From NCBI GenBank assembly GCA_024709185.1, contig JANJXE010000345.1, positions 1 through 9,006 on the forward strand: 9,006 nucleotides of DNA, given 5' to 3'. The stretch comes from Paludibacter sp. Its GTDB lineage: Bacteria; Bacteroidota; Bacteroidia; Bacteroidales; Paludibacteraceae. A model generated the notes under the pieces. It did no database searches and was not told the origin of the DNA. It worked only from the letters and a program-made list of their open reading frames with translations. This document shows positions 1 to 5,507 of this stretch, piece by piece (position 1 is the first letter of the stretch; every line of letters starts with the position of its first letter). A program made the translations under genes and the position numbers.

Positions 1-1013
1 GTATGAGGCGTGCTGTAAATATTTTGGTTGCCCGAACGCCCTGAAGCTCCATCAGCAACTGACGCTCCGGTAGTGTTGCCCGTCACAATAGTGAGTTGAG
101 TAGCATCCTTACTTCCCAACGTATCCTCTGGCTCATCAAACAGCGACATCTGCCCATGTTCCTTTTTTGCCGGCGAAAACTGTATGCGGTTTACCGGTTG
201 ATCCGGTGGGAGCGAAGTGAATACATTACCGAACTTATTGGCCGACATGGTGCGGAATTCCAGCTCATCAAACAAAACTTTCAGTGCGTCTTCATTTACA
301 GGCTCCACTTGTAGCGATGTTTCATCTAATTCGACTGGCACATCGGTTTTAATAGTAGCCAGAAAGCGCGAAAACAAAATCTGCTCTTTGTTATCCTCTA
401 CCTTTTGTTTCAACGTACCCTTCAACTCGTTGGTCCGTTCCAGCAGGGCATCGATACTTCCAAATTCTTTGAGCAACTTAATTGCCGTTTTTTCACCCAC
501 ACCCGGACAGCCGGGGATGTTGTCAGATGTGTCGCCCATTAAGCCCAGTAAATCAATAACCTGCAGGTGACTTTCCAAATCGTATTTCGCCTTGATTTCA
601 GCAGGGCCCATCACTTCAAAACCACCGGTATGCCGTGGTCGGTACATGAAAACATTTTGCGATACCAACTGTCCGTAATCCTTATCCGGAGTGAGCATAA
701 ATACCTGAAAACCTGCTTCATCAGCTTTACGGGCCAGGGTTCCGATCACATCATCGGCTTCGAAACCCATCACTTCCAGTATAGGGATATTATAGGCTTC
801 AAAGGCATCGTGGCGGAAAGTGGGCCCGGGAGGATCGAAGCACACCGCAATGTGAGTAGGTTGTTCGCGTTTCAGTACATCATCGAGTGTGTTAACAAAT
901 CCATAGATAGCCGATGTGTTCAAGCCTTTGGAATTAATCCGTGGTGCGCGTATAAATGCATAGTACGCCCGGTATATAATTGCGTATGCATCGATAAGAA
1001 ATAGTTTTTTCAT
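1..1013 (-). CDS. polA: DNA polymerase I, N-terminal part (partial at left edge)
   Basis: This is the 5' nuclease domain and the start of the linker of DNA polymerase I, which removes RNA primers and fills gaps in replication and repair. The 337 visible codons begin MKKLFLIDAY; the rest lies beyond base 1. The acidic metal ligands of the family are present: D8, D60, the FEADD cluster (E85, D87, D88), D110 and D112 in TPDKD, and D161 and D164 in MGDTSDNIPG, followed by the helix-hairpin-helix GVGEKTA (171-177). Residues after about 280 form a low-complexity linker leading to the 3'-5' exonuclease domain. The oddity is at residues 71-81: FEAY runs straight into NIPILEV, whereas the family normally has about 25 residues between these blocks (the YK..R..P.P arch segment). 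The frame stays open, so this is an in-frame loss. The family call is certain; full 5' nuclease activity is doubtful. Confidence 0.95.
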   Translation of the reverse strand, partial: MKKLFLIDAYAIIYRAYYAFIRAPRINSKGLNTSAIYGFVNTLDDVLKREQPTHIAVCFDPPGPTFRHDAFEAYNIPILEVMGFEADDVIGTLARKADEAGFQVFMLTPDKDYGQLVSQNVFMYRPRHTGGFEVMGPAEIKAKYDLESHLQVIDLLGLMGDTSDNIPGCPGVGEKTAIKLLKEFGSIDALLERTNELKGTLKQKVEDNKEQILFSRFLATIKTDVPVELDETSLQVEPVNEDALKVLFDELEFRTMSANKFGNVFTSLPPDQPVNRIQFSPAKKEHGQMSLFDEPEDTLGSKDATQLTIVTGNTTGASVADGASGRSGNQNIYSTPH

Positions 1014-1078
1014 TTTTTTTGAAGTATTGCTGAACAGTTTTGTCTGTTCCTGCGTTCAATTAATCGTTTTTGAGAATG

Positions 1079-1109
1079 TAAAAGTAACTAAAATAATGAC
1101 ATTTTTCAA
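1079..1109 (-). promoter_or_regulatory. Possible polA promoter
   Basis: Read on the minus strand, TACTTTTA (1086 to 1079) resembles the Bacteroidota -7 element TAnnTTTG with the last base changed, and a TTG (1109 to 1107) lies 20 bases upstream as a -33 candidate. It would start transcription about 60 bases before the polA ATG. The match is imperfect, so this is a weak call made mainly on position. Confidence 0.3.
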
Positions 1110-1114
1110 CTGAA

Positions 1115-1148
1115 TTTGAACCTTGGTACATAAAAAAGAGTACTTTTG
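1115..1148 (+). promoter_or_regulatory. Promoter of the polyprenyl synthase gene
   Basis: TACTTTTG at 1141-1148 matches the Bacteroidota -7 consensus TAnnTTTG exactly. TTTG at 1115-1118, 22 bases upstream, fits the -33 element. Transcription would begin near 1153-1156, giving a short leader of about 20 bases before the ATG at 1173. This decides the start codon: the in-frame TTG at 1146 lies inside the promoter and cannot be the translation start. Confidence 0.7.
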
Positions 1149-1172
1149 CAACCGAATGAAGTAATAACTTCC

Positions 1173-2147
1173 ATGAATCCTATAGAATTAGTAAAAAACG
1201 CCATTCGTCCCGAGCTGGATTTATTCGACACTACCCTTGTCAATAGTCTGCATACCGAAAACACTCTGCTAAAGGGAGTTAATGAGTATGTGTTCATGAA
1301 TATGGGCAAACGTCTGCGTCCAATGCTCGCACTTTTATCTGCAAAAATGCTGGGTCCGGTAACACCGGCTGCCATTCACGGGGCTATTGCGCTGGAGCTG
1401 TTGCATACTGCTACCCTTATTCATGACGATGTGGTGGACGATACCCACGAACGCCGCGGTGCTCAGTCGGTGAATGCCCGATGGGGCAACAAAGTAGCGG
1501 TTCTTTCGGGCGATTATATGCTTGCGGGGGCGTTGCGTCAGGTGGCGTTGACACGTACAGTAGATATTATGGCGATTCTTTCAGGCATAGCCATGGAACT
1601 GGCCGATGGCGAACTTTTGCAGCTTACTTCTACTCAAAATACAAAGATCTCGGAGACACAATATTTTGATATTATTCGTAAAAAAACAGCTTATCTTTTT
1701 GCTGCCTGCTGCGAAGTGGGAGCGTCGGCTGCGGGTGCCAATGCTGAACAACGTGAGCAATTGCGCCTGTACGGAGAATACCTGGGGATGTGCTTCCAGA
1801 TAAAAGACGATGTATTCGATTATTATCCAAACATTGAAATCGGAAAGCCTACCGGTAATGACCTTCGTGATGGAAAAGTAACCCTTCCACTGATTTATGC
1901 ATTGAAAAACAGTTCGGATGAAATGCGAAACAAAATTTTCACGATAATCGGTTTGCGCGATTTCTCGGAAGAAAACATCGATATGGTAACCCGCTTTGCC
2001 ATTGATAATGGCGGCCTCGCCTACGCTCAGGAATGTATGCAGCTGTACAAAACAAAAGCAATCGAAGCTCTTGCCGGTTTCACCGACAGCGAAGTGAAGC
2101 AAGCCCTGATTGTCTGTGCTGAATATGCAGTAGAGCGAAAAAAATAA
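1173..2147 (+). CDS. Trans-polyprenyl diphosphate synthase (IspB-like)
   Basis: This is a 324-residue head-to-tail prenyltransferase that adds isopentenyl diphosphate units to an allylic primer. In this phylum the long-chain product usually becomes the menaquinone side chain. Visible motifs in order are GKRLRP (45-50), the first aspartate-rich motif DDVVD (85-89) followed by ERRG (93-96), the GDYMLAGA segment (113-120), the second aspartate-rich motif DDVFD (212-216) and GKPTGNDLRDGK (224-235). Small residues rather than bulky aromatics lie just before the first aspartate motif (HTATLIHDD), as in long-chain enzymes such as E. coli IspB, so a product longer than C20 is inferred; the exact chain length cannot be read. 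The ATG at 1173 is preferred over an upstream TTG because the -7 element covers the latter. The gene is divergent from polA and convergent with deoC. Confidence 0.9.
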   Translation: MNPIELVKNAIRPELDLFDTTLVNSLHTENTLLKGVNEYVFMNMGKRLRPMLALLSAKMLGPVTPAAIHGAIALELLHTATLIHDDVVDDTHERRGAQSVNARWGNKVAVLSGDYMLAGALRQVALTRTVDIMAILSGIAMELADGELLQLTSTQNTKISETQYFDIIRKKTAYLFAACCEVGASAAGANAEQREQLRLYGEYLGMCFQIKDDVFDYYPNIEIGKPTGNDLRDGKVTLPLIYALKNSSDEMRNKIFTIIGLRDFSEENIDMVTRFAIDNGGLAYAQECMQLYKTKAIEALAGFTDSEVKQALIVCAEYAVERKK

Positions 2148-2158
2148 GCCCTTAGTGT

Positions 2159-2193
2159 CCGGTTTCGTATCGAATCGGGTTGTTCTTAGGAAC
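2159..2193. terminator. Possible bidirectional terminator between convergent genes
   Basis: The 62 bases between the ends of the polyprenyl synthase gene and deoC contain two small hairpins: an imperfect one, CCGGTTTCG / CGAATCGGG around a TAT loop (2159-2179, two mismatches in nine), and GTTC-ttag-GAAC (2182-2193). Neither is followed by a clear T run on either strand. The position between convergent genes is the main argument for a termination role. Confidence 0.3.
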
Positions 2194-2209
2194 CTTGCCT
2201 GCTAAAACT

Positions 2210-3088
2210 CTAAAAATACTTTACCTCTTTTCCGGTAATATCCGATAGCAGATTATTCGCCAGCCTGCTGGCTCCAATGCGGAACAGCTTGTTGTTCAGC
2301 CATTCTTCTCCCAAAACTTCTTTCACAATCGTATAATGTTTAACTGCATCTTCGGTGGTAACAATGCCTCCTGCAGGTTTGTAACCGATTTTTTCACCGG
2401 TATGTTCGTGCCATTCCCTAATAGCTGAGCACATGATATAGGTCGCTTCGGGTGTAGCAGCAACGGGAATTTTTCCTGTAGATGTTTTGATAAAATCAGC
2501 ACCGGCCGACATCGATAGTACCGAAGCTTTTTTTATGTTTGTTGCCGATAGAAGTGCGCCGCTTTCAATAATTACCTTAAGATGTGATCCGCGACAAGCT
2601 GCTTTAATTTCCTGTAATTCCTCCCGAACTTCTTCGTATTGACCACTCAGAAACTTTCCAATCGAAATTACCACATCAATTTCACTGGCTCCTTCCATCA
2701 CAGCCATTGATGTTTCAGCAATTTTGACTTCAATAAAAGTTTGCGATGCCGGAAAACCGGCGGCCACCGAAGCAATGCCAATTTTGGGGATCAGGTTTTT
2801 CTTCACCACGGGCACCATCGATGGGTACACACAGATAGCACCTACGTTTGGCAGGGATGGAAAATGCGTTTTAAACTCGTTCACTTTCTGCGTCATGTCA
2901 ACAATCTGCTTTTCGGTGTCGGTGCCGTTAAGCGATGTAAGATCGATAAGGCTGAGGCAGGTTGCGTATACTTCAGAGTTGTTGTTTTCGGCAAAGTGAT
3001 CAGCCAGCATCTGCTCAACTTCCTTTTTTACCTGATCATCCTGCAATTCGCAGTTGTATTTTTTAAATAATTCGTCGAATCGTTCCAT
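2210..3088 (-). CDS. deoC: Deoxyribose-phosphate aldolase
   Basis: This class I aldolase cleaves 2-deoxyribose 5-phosphate to glyceraldehyde 3-phosphate and acetaldehyde, the last step of deoxynucleoside breakdown in the cytosol. The 292-residue product has the expected landmarks: SLIDLTSLN (46-54), AICVYP (84-89), EIDVV with D138, GADFIKTSTGK with the Schiff-base lysine K201, and GYKPAGG with K237, which match D102, K167 and K201 of the E. coli enzyme. It ends EVKYF; a tyrosine near the C-terminus also occurs in E. coli DeoC, which has 259 residues. The extra length here is an N-terminal extension of roughly 35-40 residues (MERFDELFKKYN...) that reads as helical and charged. It lies 6 bases after psd on the same strand and has no promoter of its own that I can see, so it is probably cotranscribed with psd although the pathways are unrelated. 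Confidence 0.95.
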   Translation of the reverse strand: MERFDELFKKYNCELQDDQVKKEVEQMLADHFAENNNSEVYATCLSLIDLTSLNGTDTEKQIVDMTQKVNEFKTHFPSLPNVGAICVYPSMVPVVKKNLIPKIGIASVAAGFPASQTFIEVKIAETSMAVMEGASEIDVVISIGKFLSGQYEEVREELQEIKAACRGSHLKVIIESGALLSATNIKKASVLSMSAGADFIKTSTGKIPVAATPEATYIMCSAIREWHEHTGEKIGYKPAGGIVTTEDAVKHYTIVKEVLGEEWLNNKLFRIGASRLANNLLSDITGKEVKYF

Positions 3089-3094
3089 ATCTGT

Positions 3095-3763
3095 TTATTC
3101 GTTTAATCGTGCTAAAATAGTTTCGTTACCCGTTGTTTCTTCTCCTACCTGAACATATACTTCTGTATCGATGGGTAGAAATAAATCCACCCGCGAGCCA
3201 AATTTTATAAATCCAAGGTGCTCGTTAAGGTGACAAGGCCTTCCGGCATGAGCGTAGGTTACAATCCTGCGTGCCAGCGCACCGGCAATCTGACGAAGCA
3301 AAATCTGCGTTTTACCTTCTGTCTCAATTACCACTGTCGATCGTTCGTTTTCGTGACTCGATTTGGGCAGGTAAGCGGCAACGTGGCGACCTTTATGATG
3401 CTTGGTCATTATAACTTTTCCGGCTACAGGATACCAGTTGGCATGCACATCGAACACCGACATGAAAATAGATATCTGCAATCGCTTGTCACCGAAATAT
3501 TCATGTTCTTCTACAGTTTCAACAGCCACTACCGTGCCATCGGCCGGTGCCACAATCAAACTTGGGTCATCAATCTCGACCACCCGGGTCGGATTGCGGA
3601 AGAAGTAGGTGAGAAACACCATGATACCCCCCGAAATAATCGTGGTGAGGGCAAACATGAAATTGGGGAAGCGGAGGTAAATGAAGATGTTGATGCAGAA
3701 AAGGATAAACAACAACATCAGGAGTATCAGCCGGCCTTCTTTATGGATTTTGATGTATTTCAT
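3095..3763 (-). CDS. psd: Phosphatidylserine decarboxylase, short membrane-anchored type
   Basis: This is a 222-residue phosphatidylserine decarboxylase of the short type common in Bacteroidota; it makes phosphatidylethanolamine at the inner membrane. Two hydrophobic segments (about 12-30 and 34-55) precede FFRNPTR (54-60). The catalytic domain shows VAPADGTV (71-78), FMSVFDVHANWYPV (100-113) and SHENER (136-141). It ends with GFIKFGSRVD (184-193), where G189-S190 is the expected self-cleavage site that turns Ser190 into the pyruvoyl cofactor of the small chain. The start ATG lies inside a 98-base repeat shared with the ABC exporter gene at 5503, and it overlaps the TGA of a 31-codon open frame (ATGA). 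The start is credible because IHKEGR (6-11) matches the N-terminus usual for this type. deoC follows after 6 bases. Confidence 0.92.
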   Translation of the reverse strand: MKYIKIHKEGRLILLMLLFILFCINIFIYLRFPNFMFALTTIISGGIMVFLTYFFRNPTRVVEIDDPSLIVAPADGTVVAVETVEEHEYFGDKRLQISIFMSVFDVHANWYPVAGKVIMTKHHKGRHVAAYLPKSSHENERSTVVIETEGKTQILLRQIAGALARRIVTYAHAGRPCHLNEHLGFIKFGSRVDLFLPIDTEVYVQVGEETTGNETILARLNE

Positions 3764-3856
3764 ACGGAAATAATTGTTTTTTTAATGGTCGCATGGAACT
3801 CGCATGCCGGTATTACTATAACCTTGGTCGTAAAGTATTTACATGCTCTTTTCATA
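3759..3856 (-). repeat. 98-base repeat, copy A, upstream of psd
   Basis: Read on the minus strand this begins TATGAAAAGAGCATG and ends CGTATGAA, with psd's ATG as its last part. It aligns without a gap to 5410-5507 on the plus strand (copy B), which stands in the same relation to the ABC exporter start codon. I count 20 differences in 98 positions (about 80% identity), 14 of them transitions. The best kept blocks are GGCATGC.AGTTCCAT.CGACC and AAAAAACAAT. No similarity is seen beyond either end. Both ends carry TATGAA. No terminal inverted repeats are visible, and I found no base-pair covariation supporting a shared RNA fold. Confidence 0.85.
3760..3855 (-). CDS. Possible 31-residue microprotein, paralogue A
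   Basis: This open frame fills repeat copy A. The peptide begins MKRACKYFT, contains IPACEFH (15-21) and ends KKTIISV. Its TGA overlaps the psd start as ATGA, the layout of translational coupling. It shares 19 of 31 residues with the frame at 5411-5506. Against a coding role, the 20 base changes between the copies fall 10, 4 and 6 at codon positions 1, 2 and 3, and 12 codons change amino acid, so there is no sign of protein-level constraint. It has no recognised family and could equally be a chance frame in a non-coding leader. Confidence 0.3.
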   Translation of the reverse strand: MKRACKYFTTKVIVIPACEFHATIKKTIISV

Positions 3857-3867
3857 CTAACATAGTG

Positions 3868-3934
3868 TTGTTAAACTGCTTACCCGCATACATACCCAGC
3901 CTGTCAGGGAGCTGTCGGGATGCGTGTTTAACAA
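3868..3934 (-). repeat. Inverted repeat in the psd leader
   Basis: TTGTTAAAC (3868-3876) and GTTTAACAA (3926-3934) form a perfect 9-base inverted repeat with 49 bases between. A second shorter pairing lies inside it: GCAT (3885-3888) with ATGC (3920-3923). The interior also carries two near copies of CTGTCRGG (3901-3908 and 3912-3919). A third TGTTAAA lies at 3946-3952. It falls between the likely psd promoter and the 98-base repeat, so it could be a leader RNA stem or a set of operator half-sites; nothing decides between these. Confidence 0.45.
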
Positions 3935-3968
3935 GTTTGAATATGTGTTAAATAGCAAATTGAATGAA

Positions 3969-3998
3969 CAAAGGTAACGAAAAGTTTTCAGTACACAA
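3969..3998 (-). promoter_or_regulatory. Likely psd-deoC promoter
   Basis: On the minus strand, TACCTTTG (3976 to 3969) matches the -7 consensus exactly, and TTG (3998 to 3996) lies 19 bases upstream as the -33 element. Transcription would start about 200 bases before the psd ATG, giving an unusually long leader that carries the inverted repeat and the 98-base repeat. Together with the purB promoter it forms a divergent pair. Confidence 0.55.
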
Positions 3999-4035
3999 TA
4001 CCGGCAATTTACTTTTTACTTCCGGCCGAAATGCT

Positions 4036-4043
4036 TACCTTTG
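4036..4043 (+). promoter_or_regulatory. -7 element of the purB promoter
   Basis: TACCTTTG matches TAnnTTTG exactly and lies 27 bases before the purB ATG at 4071. The -33 region is poor: only a T-rich stretch near 4013-4017 is at the right distance. The in-frame TTG at 4041 lies inside this element, which rules it out as the purB start. Confidence 0.65.
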
Positions 4044-4070
4044 CAGTCCTTTCCATACAGATTATATCCT

Positions 4071-5414
4071 ATGAAGCTTTCCCTACTCACCGCCATTGCG
4101 CCTGCCGATGGGCGTTACCGTTCGAAAACGGAACCTTACGCAGCGTTTTTCTCCGAATATGCACTGATTCGCTATCGTGTGCAGGTTGAAATTGAGTATT
4201 TTATTGCCCTGTGCCAGTTGCCCCTGCCTCAGCTTGCAAATGTTGGTGAGCACCTCTTCAATCCCCTGCGCGAGGTATACCGGCAATTCAGTCTCGACGA
4301 TGCTCAGGCAGTTAAAGATATCGAAAAAGTGACCAACCACGATGTGAAAGCGGTGGAGTACTTTATCAAGGAAAAATTCGACCAGCTGGGTTTGCAGGAA
4401 TATAAAGAATTTATACACTTTGGTTTAACTTCTCAGGATATTAACAATACCGCTGTGCCTCTTTCGATACGGGAAGCCCTCGAAAAAGTGTATTATCCCG
4501 AAATGGAACAGTTGATTGCATTGTTGAAAAATCAGGCTGGTGAATGGGCCAGTGTGGCTATGCTGGCCAAAACACATGGTCAGCCTGCTTCTCCCACACG
4601 ATTGGGGAAGGAGATAATGGTGTTTGTTAACCGTCTCGAACGGCAGCTGGAAGCGCTGAAAGCAATTCCTCATGCAGCTAAGTTTGGCGGTGCCACCGGA
4701 AATTTCAACGCCCATGCCGTGGCCTATCCGGCGTTCGACTGGAAACAGTTTGGCAATGAATTTTTAGCCGATAAGCTGGGTTTGGAGCGCGAACAATGGA
4801 CTACCCAGATTTCCAACTACGACTACCTCGCAGCACAGTTCGATGCCATGAAGCGACTGAATACCATTCTTATCGACTTGTGCCGCGATGTGTGGACCTA
4901 TGTTTCGATGGAATATTTCAAGCAAAAAATCAAAGCCGGCGAAGTGGGATCATCCGCTATGCCGCACAAGGTGAATCCTATTGATTTTGAAAATGCCGAG
5001 GGAAATCTGGGAATTGCCAATGCCCTGTATTCGTACATGGCTGAAAAACTTCCGGTGTCGCGGTTACAACGCGACCTTACCGACAGCACTGTACTGAGGA
5101 ATGTGGGAGTGCCTTTTGCGCATACCCTTATTGCCACGCAAAGTATTGTAAAAGGATTGGGTAAGTTGTTGCTGAACGAAGCAGCTATCTACCACGATCT
5201 GGATGCCAACTGGGCGGTGGTGGCCGAAGGTATTCAAACCATTCTTCGACGCGAAAATTATCCTTCGCCGTATGAAGCATTGAAAGCCCTTACCCGCACC
5301 AACGAAGCCATTACCGGCCAATCGATTCGTGCTTTTATTGAAACGCTGGAAGTGAGTGAGGCAGTTCGGGATGAGCTGAAAGCAATCACGCCGCGCAATT
5401 ATACCGGAATATGA
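4071..5414 (+). CDS. purB: Adenylosuccinate lyase
   Basis: This is a 447-residue member of the fumarase/aspartase superfamily, close to the long E. coli PurB type (456 residues). It splits SAICAR to AICAR in purine synthesis, and adenylosuccinate to AMP, each time releasing fumarate. Visible landmarks are LTAIAPADGRY (6-16), TNHDVKAVEYF (88-98), HFGLTSQDINN (116-126), KTHGQPA with H169 as a likely catalytic histidine, and the flexible signature loop GSSAMPHKVNP (293-303) with the catalytic serine S294 or S295, followed by RDLTDSTVLRN (334-344). The ATG at 4071 is chosen over a TTG at 4041 because the TTG lies in the promoter and MKLSLLTAIAP matches the family N-terminus. The stop TGA (5412-5414) overlaps the ATG of a 31-codon frame and sits at the edge of repeat copy B. 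Confidence 0.97.
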   Translation: MKLSLLTAIAPADGRYRSKTEPYAAFFSEYALIRYRVQVEIEYFIALCQLPLPQLANVGEHLFNPLREVYRQFSLDDAQAVKDIEKVTNHDVKAVEYFIKEKFDQLGLQEYKEFIHFGLTSQDINNTAVPLSIREALEKVYYPEMEQLIALLKNQAGEWASVAMLAKTHGQPASPTRLGKEIMVFVNRLERQLEALKAIPHAAKFGGATGNFNAHAVAYPAFDWKQFGNEFLADKLGLEREQWTTQISNYDYLAAQFDAMKRLNTILIDLCRDVWTYVSMEYFKQKIKAGEVGSSAMPHKVNPIDFENAEGNLGIANALYSYMAEKLPVSRLQRDLTDSTVLRNVGVPFAHTLIATQSIVKGLGKLLLNEAAIYHDLDANWAVVAEGIQTILRRENYPSPYEALKALTRTNEAITGQSIRAFIETLEVSEAVRDELKAITPRNYTGI

Positions 5415-5507
5415 AACGAGCATATAACTACTTCACATCCAAAGTTAGGATACTATTGGCATGCAAGTTCCATACGACCGTTGAAAAAACAATCATTATC
5501 GTATGAA
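5410..5507 (+). repeat. 98-base repeat, copy B, between purB and the ABC exporter gene
   Basis: This gap-free partner of the repeat at 3759-3856 (78 of 98 bases identical) fills the whole space from the purB stop codon to the fifth base of the ABC exporter gene. It begins TATGAAACGAGCAT and ends CGTATGAA. The TATGAA at both ends could be a target duplication: with one TATGAA and the interior removed, purB would end ...ATATGA with the ABC gene starting at the same ATGA. No promoter matching TAnnTTTG is conserved between the copies. Confidence 0.85.
5411..5506 (+). CDS. Possible 31-residue microprotein, paralogue B
   Basis: This frame fills repeat copy B. The peptide begins MKRAYNYFTS, contains LLACKFH (15-21) and ends KTIIIV. 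Its ATG overlaps the purB stop (ATGA, 5411-5414) and its TGA overlaps the ABC exporter start (ATGA, 5503-5506), so purB, this frame and the exporter are linked by two four-base overlaps. It matches paralogue A at 19 of 31 residues with no gap. The substitution pattern does not favour protein-level selection, and no ribosome binding site is evident. The frame is open and paired; whether it is translated is unknown. Confidence 0.3.
   Translation: MKRAYNYFTSKVRILLACKFHTTVEKTIIIV

Noticed and set aside
567..1004. A 145-codon plus-strand frame opposite polA
   Set aside because: It is antisense to a clear 5' nuclease domain and shows no motif or initiation signal.
1146..1172. TTG start giving the polyprenyl synthase nine extra residues
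   Set aside because: The TTG is the last part of the -7 element TACTTTTG, so it would lie upstream of the transcript start. The ATG at 1173 fits.
3759..3856. A riboswitch or conserved RNA fold in the 98-base repeat
   Set aside because: Copy A can form GTAAA-tac-TTTAC and GCATG / CATGC, but the changes in copy B break these pairs and do not compensate, so no shared fold is supported.
4041..4070. TTG start giving purB ten extra residues
   Set aside because: The TTG lies within the -7 element TACCTTTG, and the ATG at 4071 matches the family N-terminus.
5451..5458. TACTATTG in repeat copy B as a -7 element for the exporter gene
   Set aside because: It has one mismatch to TAnnTTTG, no -33 element at the right distance, and the aligned bases in copy A (TAATACCG) do not match.
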